Positions 39,060 to 49,242 of a stretch of 64,000 nt of DNA are shown one piece after another. The position numbers and the translations under genes were made by a program. Each line of letters opens with the position of its first letter. The first letter of the stretch is position 1. This DNA comes from an uncultured Xylophilus sp. (GTDB lineage Bacteria; Pseudomonadota; Gammaproteobacteria; Burkholderiales; Burkholderiaceae_C): assembly GCA_913776965.1 (NCBI GenBank), contig CAJYQL010000128.1, positions 1 to 64,000 on the forward strand, read 5' to 3'. Below the pieces are notes generated by a model. That model was not told where the DNA came from. It saw nothing but the letters and a program-made list of their open reading frames with translations, and made no database searches.

Positions 39060-39728
39060 CTACTGCCGAACGACATCCGCCCCGGCCGGCGGCTTGAAGT
39101 CGAACGTTCCGGCCGGTAAAGCCGGATTCACCTGCAGACCGGTGAAGTTGAGCACCGAGCGCTGCCCGAAGCTGTCGACGATGTCGAGCGCCGCCAGCTG
39201 GTCGCCCTTCAGGCCGACGCGGATCGTCTGCAATTGACCGTCGCGCGTCTTCGGTGTGGCCAGTACCCACTCCAGGCCGTCGCGCTCGGGCTCGGCCTTC
39301 AGCACGAAGTCCTTTTCCAGCGCCTTCAAATCGGCGGCCGAGGCGATCAGGGCCGCGGGGGTCGAGCCGAGCACCTGCGCCTGCTTGCGGGCGGTGACCT
39401 GGTTTAGGTCCACGTCGTAGAGCCACAGGGTCTGGCCGTCGGCGACCAGCGTCTGCTCGAACGGCTTGCGGTAGACGAACTTGAAGCGCTGCGGCCGCTG
39501 GAACTCGAAAGTGCCGGCCGACTGCTTGGTCCGCGCTGCCTGACCGTCCTTGGCCGGCGCCGTCACCACCTGATTGAACTCGGCCTTGCCGCTCTGCGTG
39601 TTGCGCATGAAGTTTTGCAGGCTCGAGAGGCCGTCTGCGCAGGCTGCACCTGCGCCGGTAGCTATCAAAATAATAGCAATCGATTGGGCGAGGCGGGCGG
39701 GATGGAAAAAATGCAGGGACAGGCTCAT
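39060..39728 (-). CDS. lolA: Outer-membrane lipoprotein carrier protein LolA
   Basis: A 222-residue periplasmic chaperone carrying lipoproteins from LolCDE to LolB. The signal peptide runs through residues ~1-31 (SIAIILIATGAGAACA, then D). The mature part shows LQNFMRNTQSGKAEFNQVV, FEFQRPQRFKFVYRKPFEQTLVADGQTLWLYDVDLNQVT and a C-terminal VNPALPAGTFDFKPPAGADVV. Residues 18-31 of the signal peptide lie in an antisense copy of the 41-bp element, which supplies the hydrophobic stretch AIILIA. Directly downstream of ftsK, as in many proteobacteria. Confidence 0.95.
   Translation of the reverse strand: MSLSLHFFHPARLAQSIAIILIATGAGAACADGLSSLQNFMRNTQSGKAEFNQVVTAPAKDGQAARTKQSAGTFEFQRPQRFKFVYRKPFEQTLVADGQTLWLYDVDLNQVTARKQAQVLGSTPAALIASAADLKALEKDFVLKAEPERDGLEWVLATPKTRDGQLQTIRVGLKGDQLAALDIVDSFGQRSVLNFTGLQVNPALPAGTFDFKPPAGADVVRQ
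39637..39677 (+). repeat. 41-bp interspersed palindromic element, copy 6 (inside lolA)
   Basis: GCGC-N10-TGCGC-N5-GCTAT-caaaata-ATAGC with perfect arms, antisense to lolA. Its right end coincides with the first base of lolA codon 18. Confidence 0.88.
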
Positions 39729-39841
39729 GGGAACGGAGGGGGCGCCCCGGGGCGCCGAAAGGTCAACGATCGCGCATGGTGCCGCAGCGCATCGCCGCGC
39801 GGCACGGAAGATGTAACAGCCGCGCGCCACGCGGCGCCCGG

Positions 39842-42274
39842 TCATTCCTCCCGCGCCGGCACCAGGATCTCGCGCTGGCCGGCGCCGCTCATCGCGCTGA
39901 CGAGTCCCGCCTTTTCCATGTCCTCGACCAGCCGCGCGGCGCGGTTGTAGCCGATCTTCAGGTGCCGCTGCACGAGGGAAATGCTGGCCTTGCGGTGCTT
40001 CAGCACCACCTCCACCGCCTGGTCGTACATCGGGTCCTTCTCTCCGCCGCCGTCGCCCTCGCCGCCGGGGTAGTCGGTGCTCTCGCCATCGACCGTGCCG
40101 CCTTCCAGCACGCCTTCGATGTAGTTCGGCTCGCCGCCCTGTTCTTTCAGATAGTTCACGACCCGATGCACTTCTTCATCGCTCACGAACGCGCCGTGCA
40201 CACGGACCGGCAGGCCGGTGCCGCTCGCCATGTAGAGCATGTCGCCCATGCCGAGCAGCGCCTCGGCGCCCATCTGGTCGAGGATGGTGCGGCTGTCGAT
40301 CTTCGAGCCGACCGAAAACGAGATCCGGCTCGGGATGTTGGCCTTGATCAGGCCGGTGATCACGTCCACGCTGGGCCGCTGGGTCGCCAGCACCAGGTGG
40401 ATGCCGGCCGCCCGCGCCTTCTGCGCCAGCCGGGCGATCAGCTCCTCGATCTTCTTGCCGACCACCATCATCAGGTCGGCCAGCTCGTCGATGATGACGA
40501 CGATGTGCGGCAGCCGCTCCAGCGGCTCCGGGCTGTCGGGCGTCAGGCTGAAGGGGTTGTAGATGAACTGTTCCTTCGCCTTGGCATCGTCGATCTTGGT
40601 GTTGTAGCCGGCCAGATTGCGCACGCCCAGCTTGCTCATCAGCTTGTAGCGCCGCTCCATCTCGGCCACGCACCAGTTCAGTCCGTGCGCCGCCTGCTTC
40701 ATGTCGGTCACGACCGGCGCCAGCAGGTGCGGGATGCCCTCGTAGACCGACATTTCCAGCATCTTCGGGTCGATCATCAGCAGGCGCACGTCGCGCGCCT
40801 CGGCCTTGTAGAGCAGCGACAGGATCATCGCGTTGATCCCGACCGACTTGCCGGAGCCGGTAGTGCCCGCGACCAGCACGTGCGGCATCTTGCCGAGATC
40901 GGCCACCACCGGATTGCCGACGATGTCCTTGCCGAGCGCGATGGTCAGCATCGACCGGGCGTCGTGGTAGACCTGCGAGCCGAGGATCTCGCTCAGCTTG
41001 ATCGTCTGGCGCTTGGCGTTGGGCAGCTCCAACGCCATGTAGTTCTTGCCGGGAATCGTCTCGATCACCCGGATCGACACCAGCGACAGCGATCGCGCCA
41101 GATCCTTGGCCAGGTTGACTACCTGCGAGCCCTTCACGCCGGTGGCGGGCTCGATCTCGTAGCGGGTGATGACCGGGCCGGGCGAGGCGGCGATCACATG
41201 GACCTGCACACCGAAGTCCTTGAGCTTCTTCTCGATCAGGCGGCTGGTCATCTCCAGCGTTTCGGGCGAGACGGTTTCCTGCCGGGTCGGCGCGCCGTCG
41301 AGCAGTTCGACCTGCGGCAGGCGGCTGTCGGGCAGTTCGGTGAAAAGGGGTTTCTGGCGCTCCTTGGCGACCCGCTCGCTCTTCGGCGCCTCGACGACCA
41401 GCGTGGGCTCGATCGGCAGCAGCGCATCTTCTGCATCGTCGTCGTCCGGGTCCGCCACCACGGCGCGGCGCGTACGGGGTGCTGCCGGGGTCGGGACCGC
41501 CGGCGCGGGGGCGGCGACCCGCACCGGATGGTGGTCGATCTCGGCCCGCTCCTCGGTCACGCCCTCCTCGCGCTCCCGCGCCGCGCGTTTGCCAGCTTCC
41601 TTGTCCTGGGCGATTTCGCGTTGGGTGAGGCGGATCTGCACCATCCCGTAGAGCCAGCCGCCGAGGCGTTCGGCCAATTGCCCCCACGAGAACCGGAAAA
41701 CCAGCGACACGCCGGCCACGACGAAGATGATGCCGAGCAGCCCGGAGCCGGTGAAGCCCAGCCATTTGACGCCCAGCGGCCCGGTGACGAAGCCGAGCAC
41801 GCCGCCGCTGTGACCACCGGGCAGACGGTCCTCGAACCGGTAGAGCCGCGCCCACTCCAGTGCGGTGCTGGCGCACAGCAGCACCGCCAGGCCGAGCCAG
41901 AACGCCAGCCGGCCGGGCGTCCAGGTCTTCGATTCGACCGTTTCCCCGCCGCGCATCCAGCGCGCCAGCGACGCGAGCCAGGCACGCACCCCTGCAGCGA
42001 AGCACCACCAGACGGAGAAACCGAGCAGGAAATAGCTGCTGTCCGCCAGGATGGCGCCGAAGCGGCCGCCCCAGTTGGTGACCTGCGCGCCCATCGCCCC
42101 GGTGGTGGACCAGGCCGGATCCTGGCTCGAATAGCTCAGCATCGCGATCAGCCAGAACACCAGCCCGACCAACCCCACGATCAGGCCCAGCTCATGGGTG
42201 AAGCCGCCGCCGGCGCTGCGCTCCGGCGCCCTGCCGCCGGATCCGTTGTTCAGGGTGTTCAGAGAGTACGTCAT
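39842..42274 (-). CDS. ftsK: DNA translocase FtsK
   Basis: An 810-residue septal DNA pump coordinating chromosome segregation with division. Four hydrophobic segments occupy residues ~25-190. A Pro/Ala/charged linker follows (~190-330). The RecA-like motor has Walker [15 protein letters not shown] near residue 485 and Walker [17 protein letters not shown]-terminal gamma winged helix follows ([38 protein letters not shown]), which reads KOPS sites. Start [13 protein letters not shown] at 42274. Upstream of lolA and divergent from trxB. Confidence 0.97.
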   Translation of the reverse strand: MTYSLNTLNNGSGGRAPERSAGGGFTHELGLIVGLVGLVFWLIAMLSYSSQDPAWSTTGAMGAQVTNWGGRFGAILADSSYFLLGFSVWWCFAAGVRAWLASLARWMRGGETVESKTWTPGRLAFWLGLAVLLCASTALEWARLYRFEDRLPGGHSGGVLGFVTGPLGVKWLGFTGSGLLGIIFVVAGVSLVFRFSWGQLAERLGGWLYGMVQIRLTQREIAQDKEAGKRAAREREEGVTEERAEIDHHPVRVAAPAPAVPTPAAPRTRRAVVADPDDDDAEDALLPIEPTLVVEAPKSERVAKERQKPLFTELPDSRLPQVELLDGAPTRQETVSPETLEMTSRLIEKKLKDFGVQVHVIAASPGPVITRYEIEPATGVKGSQVVNLAKDLARSLSLVSIRVIETIPGKNYMALELPNAKRQTIKLSEILGSQVYHDARSMLTIALGKDIVGNPVVADLGKMPHVLVAGTTGSGKSVGINAMILSLLYKAEARDVRLLMIDPKMLEMSVYEGIPHLLAPVVTDMKQAAHGLNWCVAEMERRYKLMSKLGVRNLAGYNTKIDDAKAKEQFIYNPFSLTPDSPEPLERLPHIVVIIDELADLMMVVGKKIEELIARLAQKARAAGIHLVLATQRPSVDVITGLIKANIPSRISFSVGSKIDSRTILDQMGAEALLGMGDMLYMASGTGLPVRVHGAFVSDEEVHRVVNYLKEQGGEPNYIEGVLEGGTVDGESTDYPGGEGDGGGEKDPMYDQAVEVVLKHRKASISLVQRHLKIGYNRAARLVEDMEKAGLVSAMSGAGQREILVPAREE

Positions 42275-42424
42275 AGCTGCCGATCCGAGCTTACCGCAAG
42301 CCCTGCCAGCGAAGCGACCGCTTCGCCGCCAGGCGGCGCCCCATGGCGGCCCGGCGCAACGGCCACGCGCCATGGCCTTCGCCAATCACGCCGATTGAAA
42401 AACGCCCCTCCGGGCGGCAACTGA

Positions 42425-43468
<1,044 letters not shown>

Positions 43469-43480
43469 CCGCCATCAGGC

Positions 43481-43486
43481 TATAAT
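43481..43486 (+). promoter_or_regulatory. Candidate -10 box of rpmB-rpmG
   Basis: TATAAT 12 bases after the trxB stop. It is followed by TCCGAG and GGCTTTGCTG-like sequence that nearly repeats the rpsP promoter. No consensus -35. Predicts a leader of about 125 bases before rpmB. Confidence 0.6.
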
Positions 43487-43619
43487 CCGAGGCTTTGCTG
43501 AATTTGGCCGGTTGTTCCATGCCTGCCGCGTTCCGGTGAATCCCGGGTTACCGCCACCCATTCCTGGCGAGGTGAGGCCCCCACGTCAGTGGCGGCCGTT
43601 TCAAGTATCGGAGTGTCGA

Positions 43620-43853
43620 ATGGCACGCGTATGTGAAGTGACGGGCAAGGGCCCGATGACCGGGAACAACGTTTCCCACGCCAACAACAAGACCAAGCGC
43701 CGGTTCCTGCCGAACCTGCAATACCGTCGTTTCTGGGTCGAGAGCGAGAACCGCTGGGTGCGTCTGCGCGTCTCCGGCGCTGCCCTGCGCCTCATCGACA
43801 AGAACGGCATCGACGCCGTGCTCGCAGACCTGCGTGCACGCGGTCAGGCTTAA
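43620..43853 (+). CDS. rpmB: 50S ribosomal protein L28
   Basis: A 77-residue L28 starting [41 protein letters not shown], the family core, and ending [10 protein letters not shown]. No zinc ligands beyond the single Cys. Followed after 21 bases by rpmG, the standard L28-L33 pair. Confidence 0.98.
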   Translation: MARVCEVTGKGPMTGNNVSHANNKTKRRFLPNLQYRRFWVESENRWVRLRVSGAALRLIDKNGIDAVLADLRARGQA

Positions 43854-43874
43854 TCCCTCGCAAGGAGCACGAAC

Positions 43875-44045
43875 ATGGCTACCAAAGGCGGACGCGAAAA
43901 GATCAAGCTGGAATCCACTGCGGGTACCGGCCACTTCTACACCACGACCAAGAACAAGAAGACGATGCCCGAGAAGATGCTGATCACGAAGTTTGATCCG
44001 AAGGCTCGCAAGCACGTTGAGTACAAGGAAATCAAGCTGAAGTAA
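43875..44045 (+). CDS. rpmG: 50S ribosomal protein L33
   Basis: A 56-residue L33. It reads [20 protein letters not shown], then [15 protein letters not shown], and ends [11 protein letters not shown]. The CxxC zinc ribbons of the alternative form are absent, so it is the C-minus (zinc-independent) type. An AAGGAGCA ribosome binding site precedes the ATG at 43875. Co-transcribed with rpmB and ended by a strong terminator. Confidence 0.97.
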   Translation: MATKGGREKIKLESTAGTGHFYTTTKNKKTMPEKMLITKFDPKARKHVEYKEIKLK

Positions 44046-44059
44046 TCGGCTGGTTCCCT

Positions 44060-44101
44060 AAAAGAAAAGCCGCCCGGTTTGCGCCGGGCGGCTTTTCTTT
44101 T
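44060..44101 (+). terminator. Bidirectional terminator after rpmG
   Basis: A perfectly symmetrical AAAAGAAAAGCCGCCCGG...CCGGGCGGCTTTTCTTTT structure 15 bases past the rpmG stop. Confidence 0.92.
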
Positions 44102-44144
44102 GGATGTCGGCGTTCCGTCCGATGACAGCGCGCCGATCTGGACA

Positions 44145-44171
44145 CAAAAAAGCCCACGCACGCGTGGGCTT
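44145..44171 (-). terminator. Rho-independent terminator after infA
   Basis: On the minus strand AGCCCACGCGTGCGTGGGCT runs into TTTTTT, about 30 bases beyond the infA stop. Confidence 0.88.
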
Positions 44172-44200
44172 CTTAGCAACCGGGGCCGTCGGCCTGCCTG

Positions 44201-44449
44201 TCAGCGGCGCGGCGCGATCGGCGGGCGGCCGGCGATATGACGGAAGGTGATGCGGCCCTTGGTCAGGTCGTAAGGCGACATTTCGAGCGAGACAGCATCG
44301 CCCGCGATGACGCGGATGTTGTGCTTGCGCATCTTGCCGCCGGTATAGGCCACCAGCTGGTGCCCGTTGTCCAGCGTGACACGGTAACGCGAGTCCGGCA
44401 GCACTTCGTCCACCTTGCCGCGCATCTCGATCAGTTCCTCTTTTGCCAT
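44201..44449 (-). CDS. infA: Translation initiation factor IF-1 (longer paralogue)
   Basis: An 82-residue IF-1 that occupies the ribosomal A site during initiation. The S1-like OB fold is complete: [71 protein letters not shown]. The C-terminal [11 protein letters not shown] extends beyond the usual 72 residues. Burkholderiales commonly hold two IF-1 genes, a 72-residue one in the ribosomal operon and a longer one like this, so this is probably the second. The start is preceded by AGGATAT, with a leader of about 230 bases. Confidence 0.95.
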   Translation of the reverse strand: MAKEELIEMRGKVDEVLPDSRYRVTLDNGHQLVAYTGGKMRKHNIRVIAGDAVSLEMSPYDLTKGRITFRHIAGRPPIAPRR

Positions 44450-44687
44450 ATATCCTTTACAAGAAAACAGTGAATGGACCGCAGGTGCACGCGCCTGCGA
44501 GCGTCCGCGGTTCCAGCACGGCTCTCGGGTTGCAAAAAAGACGACCTTGCGAGATGCCGGAAAGCAGAAATGGATCCTGCAGCAGCGCTACGAGGCAGCC
44601 GCCACGACGGCATGGATCCGTGAACTGCAGCAGGACCGCTCAGACCCGCTGCCCGTGGCCCCGCGCAGGAGCTCACGTCAACCCGGA

Positions 44688-44693
44688 ATTATA
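44688..44693 (-). promoter_or_regulatory. Candidate -10 box of infA
   Basis: TATAAT on the minus strand, followed by TCCGGG. No clear -35. It implies an unusually long infA leader of about 230 bases. Confidence 0.5.
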
Positions 44694-44724
44694 CCCTTCC
44701 ACCTGTTTTCTGCAGGCAGGCAGC

Positions 44725-44759
44725 AAAAAGCCGCCGTGGCGCGGGGCAGACGGCGGCTT
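44725..44759 (-). terminator. Rho-independent terminator after the desaturase gene
   Basis: On the minus strand AAGCCGCCGTC...CACGGCGGCTTTTTG, 22 bases past the desaturase stop. Confidence 0.85.
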
Positions 44760-44780
44760 CTGAAGGTCGTCAGACGACGA

Positions 44781-45995
44781 TCAGGCGTGCGAGGCCCGCA
44801 GGCGGATCGAGAAGTCCCGCAGGGCCGCGATACCGCTTTCTTCCGCACGGCGGCACCATGCCTGCAGATCGGCGGTGAGCTGTTCGCGCGAGTGGGTGGT
44901 GTTGAGCCACAGCTGGCGCAGCTCTTCGCGCATGGTCAGCATCTTGTCGAGCACCGGATGGGCGGCACGCGCCTGCTCGACCTGCGGACGAGCGGCGGCC
45001 GGCACCTTCTCGGCGTCCCGGTGCAGCCAGCGCTTAACCGCCTTCAGCGTCGAGATGTCGGCCTGGCGGGCCTTCAGTTGCGCGATTTCCTCGCGCGCCG
45101 CCTGGCGCACGCCGCGGGCGAAGCCCGCCATCACTTCGTAGCGGTTGGCGATCAGGGCTTCCAGCGTCTTTTCGTCGGCCACCGGCTTCACGTCGCCCAG
45201 CTGCAGGCGGGGCGCGGTCTTCTTGACGGTCGCCCAGCCCACCTTCTGCATCAGGCTGATGTAGACCCAGCCGATGTCGAACTCGTACTTCTTGACCGAG
45301 AACTTGGCCGAGGTCGGATAGGTGTGGTGGTTGTTGTGCAGCTCTTCGCCGCCGATGATGATGCCCCAGGGCGACAGGTTGGTACTGGCGTCCTGCGCCT
45401 CGAAGTTGCGGTAGCCCCAAAAGTGGCCCAGGCCGTTAACGACGCCGGCGGCCCAGAACGGGATCCACAGCATCTGCACCGCCCAGACGGTCGCGCCCAA
45501 GCCGCCGAACAGCGCCAAGTTCAGGATCAGCATCAGGCCCACGCCCTGCCAGCCGAAACGGCTATAGAGGTTGCGCTCGATCCAGTCGTTGGGCACGCCG
45601 TGGCTGAACTTGGCGATGGTTTCCTTGTTCTTGGCCTCGGCCCGGTACAGCTCGGCACCGCGCCACATGACGGTGTCGATGCCGCGGGTCTGCGGGCTGT
45701 GCGGGTCTTCCTCGGTCTCGCACTTGGCGTGGTGCTTGCGGTGAATGGCCACCCATTCGCGGGTCACCATGCCGGTCCCGATCCACAGCCAGAAGCGGAA
45801 GAAGTGCGACGGGATCTTGTGCAGGTCCAGCGCGCGATGTGCCTGGGCCCGGTGCAGGAAGACCGTCACCGCCACGATCGTGATGTGCGTCGTGAGCAGC
45901 GTGTAGAGCACGATCTGCCACCACGACCAGTCGAGCAAGCCGTTGCCGACCCAGTCGATGGCCGCGTGGAGGACTGCCGAATCGGGAAAAAACAT
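44781..45995 (-). CDS. Membrane fatty acid desaturase (delta-9, acyl-CoA/lipid type)
   Basis: A 404-residue di-iron desaturase that introduces double bases into acyl chains. The three histidine boxes are HRAQAHRA near residue 49, HRKHHAK near 88 and HNNHHTYP near 225, with hydrophobic helices between. The last ~130 residues (from about 270) are an unusual charged helical extension (VRQAAREEIAQLKARQADISTLKAVKRWLHRDAEKV) not needed for catalysis in shorter relatives. Upstream of infA on the same strand but separated by a terminator. Confidence 0.92.
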   Translation of the reverse strand: MFFPDSAVLHAAIDWVGNGLLDWSWWQIVLYTLLTTHITIVAVTVFLHRAQAHRALDLHKIPSHFFRFWLWIGTGMVTREWVAIHRKHHAKCETEEDPHSPQTRGIDTVMWRGAELYRAEAKNKETIAKFSHGVPNDWIERNLYSRFGWQGVGLMLILNLALFGGLGATVWAVQMLWIPFWAAGVVNGLGHFWGYRNFEAQDASTNLSPWGIIIGGEELHNNHHTYPTSAKFSVKKYEFDIGWVYISLMQKVGWATVKKTAPRLQLGDVKPVADEKTLEALIANRYEVMAGFARGVRQAAREEIAQLKARQADISTLKAVKRWLHRDAEKVPAAARPQVEQARAAHPVLDKMLTMREELRQLWLNTTHSREQLTADLQAWCRRAEESGIAALRDFSIRLRASHA

Positions 45996-46151
45996 AGTGC
46001 GGGGGACCTTTGGCGGTGATGGCCGCCGGAGGAAAGGCGCGAGCGCCGGGCTGCCGAAAAAATAAGCAGACTATTTTAGTGTGCGAAGCGGCGGCGAAAG
46101 TTCAGGATCACCACCGGATTTCCGGGGCTTTTTGCCCGCGTCCGGCAGGCG

Positions 46152-47420
46152 TCAGGATTTGCGGGTCCAGACGGCGGCGAAGAAGCCGTCGGTGCCGTGC
46201 AGATCGGGCCACAGCCGCAGATAGGCGCCCGCCGGGCCGGCACAGAGCGTCGCGGGCTGCGGCACCTTGAGCTGCTCCAGCAGTTCCGCCGCCGCGGTCG
46301 GCACGAAATCCGGATGGGCGGCGGAGAACGCCTCGGCGATGCTCTCGTTCTCCTCCGGCAGGATGCTGCAGGTGGCGTACACCAGCCGGCCGTCCGGCTT
46401 CACCAGCCGCGCAGCGCTCTGCAGGATGGCCGTCTGCTTGGCGGTCAGTTCGGCGACTGCCTGGGGCGATTGGCGCCACTTCAGGTCGGGGTTGCGGCGC
46501 AGCGTGCCGAGGCCGGAGCACGGCGCATCGACCAGCACCCGGTCGATCTTGCCGGCCAGCCGCTTCACTCGCTCGTCGCGTTCGTGGGCGATCGCGGCCG
46601 GGTGCACGTTCGACAGACCGCTGCGCGCCAGCCGAGGCTTGAGCGCGTCGAGCCGGTGGCCGGAGGTGTCGAAGGCGTAGAGCCGGCCGGTGCTGCGCAT
46701 CGTCGCGCCGATGGCGAGGGTCTTGCCGCCAGCGCCGGCGCAGAAATCGACCACCATCTCGCCGCGCTTGGCGTCGAGCAGCAGCGCGAGCAGTTGCGAC
46801 CCTTCGTCCTGCACCTCGATCGCGCCGCGGGTGAAGGCATCGAGTTTGGTCAGCGCGGGTTTGTCGTCCACCCGCAGGCCCCAGGGGGAGTACGGCGTCG
46901 CTACCGATTGGATAGCTGCCCGCGCAAGCTCCTTCTGCACATCCGGCCGTTTGTCCTTCAAGGCATTGACGCGCAGGTCGAGCGGTGCGGGCTCCTGCAG
47001 GCTCTCGGTCAGCGCCCAGAAGCGGTCGCCGGTCTGCGCTTTCAGCGGCGCAGCGAGCCAGTCGGGCAGGTTGTGGCGGTGCAGGTCGAGCAGGTCGCCG
47101 GGCTGGACCGCGTCGCACTGGTCCAGCCAGGTTTTCTCGTGGTCCGTCAACGCGCTCTTCAGGAAGTCGCGCGGGCCGTGGAAACCGAGAATCGCCAGCC
47201 GGCGCTCGCGCGGGCCACTGCCGGACTTGGCGAGGTATTCGAAGCGCAGCTTCTTGCGCAGGACGGTGTAGACGGTCTCGGCGAGCGTGGCGCGCTCGCG
47301 CGGCCCGAGGTTGCGGTGGTCGCGGAAGAAGCGCGATACGACGGCATCGGCAGGGTGTTCGAAAGTGAGCGTGAGCCGGACGAGTTCGGCGCAGGCATCC
47401 AGCAGGGCTTTGGGGTGCAT
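46152..47420 (-). CDS. rsmB: RsmB/NOP-family 16S rRNA (cytosine-C5)-methyltransferase
   Basis: A 422-residue RNA m5C methyltransferase. The N-terminal NusB-like helical part is followed by a Rossmann AdoMet fold with DFCAGAGGKTLAIGATM near residue 230. The catalytic cysteines lie in VDAPCSGLGTLRRNPDLKW and YATCSILPEENE. Residues 161-174 (VQKELARAAIQSVA) are encoded by a sense copy of the 41-bp element. rsmB is the best guess; other NOP paralogues are possible because fmt is not adjacent. Start MHPKALLDACAEL at 47420. Confidence 0.85.
   Translation of the reverse strand: MHPKALLDACAELVRLTLTFEHPADAVVSRFFRDHRNLGPRERATLAETVYTVLRKKLRFEYLAKSGSGPRERRLAILGFHGPRDFLKSALTDHEKTWLDQCDAVQPGDLLDLHRHNLPDWLAAPLKAQTGDRFWALTESLQEPAPLDLRVNALKDKRPDVQKELARAAIQSVATPYSPWGLRVDDKPALTKLDAFTRGAIEVQDEGSQLLALLLDAKRGEMVVDFCAGAGGKTLAIGATMRSTGRLYAFDTSGHRLDALKPRLARSGLSNVHPAAIAHERDERVKRLAGKIDRVLVDAPCSGLGTLRRNPDLKWRQSPQAVAELTAKQTAILQSAARLVKPDGRLVYATCSILPEENESIAEAFSAAHPDFVPTAAAELLEQLKVPQPATLCAGPAGAYLRLWPDLHGTDGFFAAVWTRKS
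46900..46940 (-). repeat. 41-bp interspersed palindromic element, copy 7 (inside rsmB)
   Basis: Minus orientation, sense to rsmB: GTGC (one mismatch)-N10-TGCGC-N5-GCTAT-ccaatcg-GTAGC. Starts on the first base of codon 161. Confidence 0.78.
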
Positions 47421-47512
47421 CGGCCGGATTGTCCCATCCCGCTCGTCCGGGGCGACGGCGGGCCGCCGGCCGCCGGTATGCTCGCCCTCCCCCGCCACCC
47501 GCGCCCGACGCC

Positions 47513-47779
47513 ATGCCTTCCGACGACGACCTTCCCCCACTGCAGACGACCCGGACCGGCCTCTGGCGGCACTACAAGGGCGGGCTGTACGCGGTGGTCG
47601 GTTCGGCGCGCCACAGCGAGACGCTGGAGCCGATGACCGTCTACCGCGCGCTGTACGGCGAACGTGGCCTGTGGGTGCGGCCGGCGGCGATGTTCGCGGA
47701 AGAGGTGGTAATCGACGGCGTGCGCCAGCCGCGCTTCGTCTGGCTGCAGGACGGCACGGAGGCCGATTTGGAAGGCTGA
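47513..47779 (+). CDS. DUF1653 domain protein
   Basis: An 88-residue small protein of unknown function. The DUF1653 core is RTGLWRHYKGGLYAVVGSARHSETLEPMTVYRALYGERGLWVRPAAMF. Start MPSDDDLPPLQ at 47513 leaves an acidic head. It is divergent from rsmB and converges on purN; both its neighbours carry copies of the 41-bp element. Confidence 0.88.
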   Translation: MPSDDDLPPLQTTRTGLWRHYKGGLYAVVGSARHSETLEPMTVYRALYGERGLWVRPAAMFAEEVVIDGVRQPRFVWLQDGTEADLEG

Positions 47780-47789
47780 TCGGCCTCTA

Positions 47790-47830
47790 GCGCCCGTCCC
47801 ACCTACGCCAGCAGCTACATTTTCGATAGC
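47790..47830 (+). repeat. 41-bp interspersed palindromic element, copy 8 (purN stop)
   Basis: GCGC-N10-TACGC-N5-GCTAC-attttcg-ATAGC. The purN TAG stop (47815-47817) is formed by the left arm. Between converging DUF1653 and purN. Confidence 0.85.
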
Positions 47831-48411
47831 ACTTCGGCGATCACCCGGGGATACAGCAGGTGTTCCTGGGTGAGCACCCGGTCCGACAGCGCCTCCGGCG
47901 TGTCGCCCGGCAGTACCGGCACGACGGCCTGGCCGAGGATCGGCCCCAGGTCGAGGTCGGCAGTCACCCGGTGGACCGTGGCACCGGCCACGCTGCAGCC
48001 GGCCTCGATCGCCCGGCGGTGGGTGTGCAGCCCCGGGAAGGCCGGCAGCAGCGATGGGTGGATGTTGACCATGCGGCCCGCGTAGCGCTCGACGAAGCCG
48101 GGCGTCAGGATGCGCATGAAGCCGGCCAGCACCAGCAGCGCCGGATCGTGGCGGTCGATCGCGGTGGCGAGCGCGGCGTCGAAATCCTCCCGCGCAGCGA
48201 AGGCCCGGTGGTCGAGCGACGCGGTGGCGATGCCCTGTTCCGCTGCCCAGGCCAGCCCTGCGGCATCGGCCCGGTTGCTGAGCACCGCGGTGACCCGCGC
48301 ACCGTGGCGGCCGGCCCAGTCGTCGCGCCGGGCGGCCTCGACGATCGCCCGCATGTTGGAGCCGCCGCCCGAGATCAGAATCACCAGGTTCTTGTTCTTC
48401 GTTGTCGTCAT
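47815..48411 (-). CDS. purN: Phosphoribosylglycinamide formyltransferase
   Basis: A 198-residue 10-formyl-THF-dependent enzyme of purine synthesis. It has [19 protein letters not shown] and the [31 protein letters not shown] catalytic region with the Asn/His pair. The [18 protein letters not shown] segment holds the catalytic Asp. The C-terminal VLSKM and TAG stop come from the antisense core of a 41-bp element, so the last residues are probably element-derived. Divergent from yceH. Confidence 0.96.
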   Translation of the reverse strand: MTTTKNKNLVILISGGGSNMRAIVEAARRDDWAGRHGARVTAVLSNRADAAGLAWAAEQGIATASLDHRAFAAREDFDAALATAIDRHDPALLVLAGFMRILTPGFVERYAGRMVNIHPSLLPAFPGLHTHRRAIEAGCSVAGATVHRVTADLDLGPILGQAVVPVLPGDTPEALSDRVLTQEHLLYPRVIAEVLSKM

Positions 48412-48458
48412 CGGCCGGGATTATCGCGGCCGGTGCACCCCTGACCGGACCGCCCGCC

Positions 48459-49127
48459 ATGCCCTTTGCTCCTGCCTCCCGCCCCCTCTCCGCCATCGAA
48501 GCCCGTGTGCTGGGCACGCTGATGGAAAAGGCCCGCACCGTGCCCGACAGCTATCCGCTCACGCTCAACAGCGTGGTCGGCGGCTGCAACCAGAAGACCG
48601 CCCGCGAGCCGGCGATGGAGATCGGCGCCGCCGAGGCGCAGGAGGCGCTCGACGAACTGCGCCGCCTGACGCTGGTGTTCGAATCCAGCGGCGGCCGCGC
48701 CGCCCGCTACGAGCACAACGCCGAGCGCGGCATCGGCATCCCGGGCGCCGCCGCCGCGCTGATCGGCCTGCTGATGCTGCGCGGCCCGCAGACGGCGGGC
48801 GAACTGCGCATCCATGCCGAGCGCTGGCACCGCTTCGCCGACATCTCGTCGGTCGAGGCGTTCCTGGACGAACTGGCCGAACGGTCCGAGGACAAGGGCG
48901 GCCCGCTGGTGGTGCGCCTGCCGCGCGCGCCGGGCGCCCGCGAAGCACGCTGGGCGCATCTGCTCTGCGGGCCGGTGGATGCACAGGCTTTGTCGGCGGC
49001 GCCGGCGTCCGACGGTGGACACGCGGGCGCATCAGGCGGACTGGCGGCGCGCCTGGAGGCGCTGGAAGCAGAGTTCGCCGCGCTCCGCGCCGAGGTCGCG
49101 GAACTGCGCGCAGGCTGCGGCGCCTGA
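48459..49127 (+). CDS. YceH-family protein (DUF480)
   Basis: A 222-residue DUF480 protein with tandem winged-helix repeats. It begins [48 protein letters not shown], and the second repeat starts near [22 protein letters not shown] short C-terminal coiled coil ([22 protein letters not shown]) is visible. Function unknown; predicted DNA-binding. Start [10 protein letters not shown] at 48459. Confidence 0.9.
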   Translation: MPFAPASRPLSAIEARVLGTLMEKARTVPDSYPLTLNSVVGGCNQKTAREPAMEIGAAEAQEALDELRRLTLVFESSGGRAARYEHNAERGIGIPGAAAALIGLLMLRGPQTAGELRIHAERWHRFADISSVEAFLDELAERSEDKGGPLVVRLPRAPGAREARWAHLLCGPVDAQALSAAPASDGGHAGASGGLAARLEALEAEFAALRAEVAELRAGCGA

Positions 49128-49242
49128 GGCCGGCGCCCTGGCTCAAGGGCCGTCCGGCGCGGCCGTCCTGCGGCTTGTCGCAGCCCGGACAGCCCGCCTG
49201 CGAACGGGCGTGCTAAAACCAGCGGACGACTGGAGACACCCC

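Larger units (their letters stand above)
44450..44780 (-). other. infA leader and desaturase terminator region
   Basis: A 331-base stretch without a supported gene. It holds the desaturase terminator (44725-44759), a candidate infA -10 box (44688-44693) and then about 230 bases of presumed infA leader. A GTG-started 81-codon minus-strand frame runs through the leader and overlaps the first infA codons. It has no recognisable product and is not called as a gene. Confidence 0.5.

Noticed and set aside
42261..42277. GCTATGAC at the ftsK start codon, resembling half of the 41-bp element
   Set aside because: The right arm and the TGCGC block are missing at the required spacing, so it is probably coincidental. 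The same applies to GCTATGACC at the start of the 13476-13907 gene.
44431..44676. An 81-codon GTG-started frame upstream of and overlapping infA
   Set aside because: No ribosome binding site or similarity, and Arg/Ser-rich composition. Kept only as a possible leader peptide in the findings.
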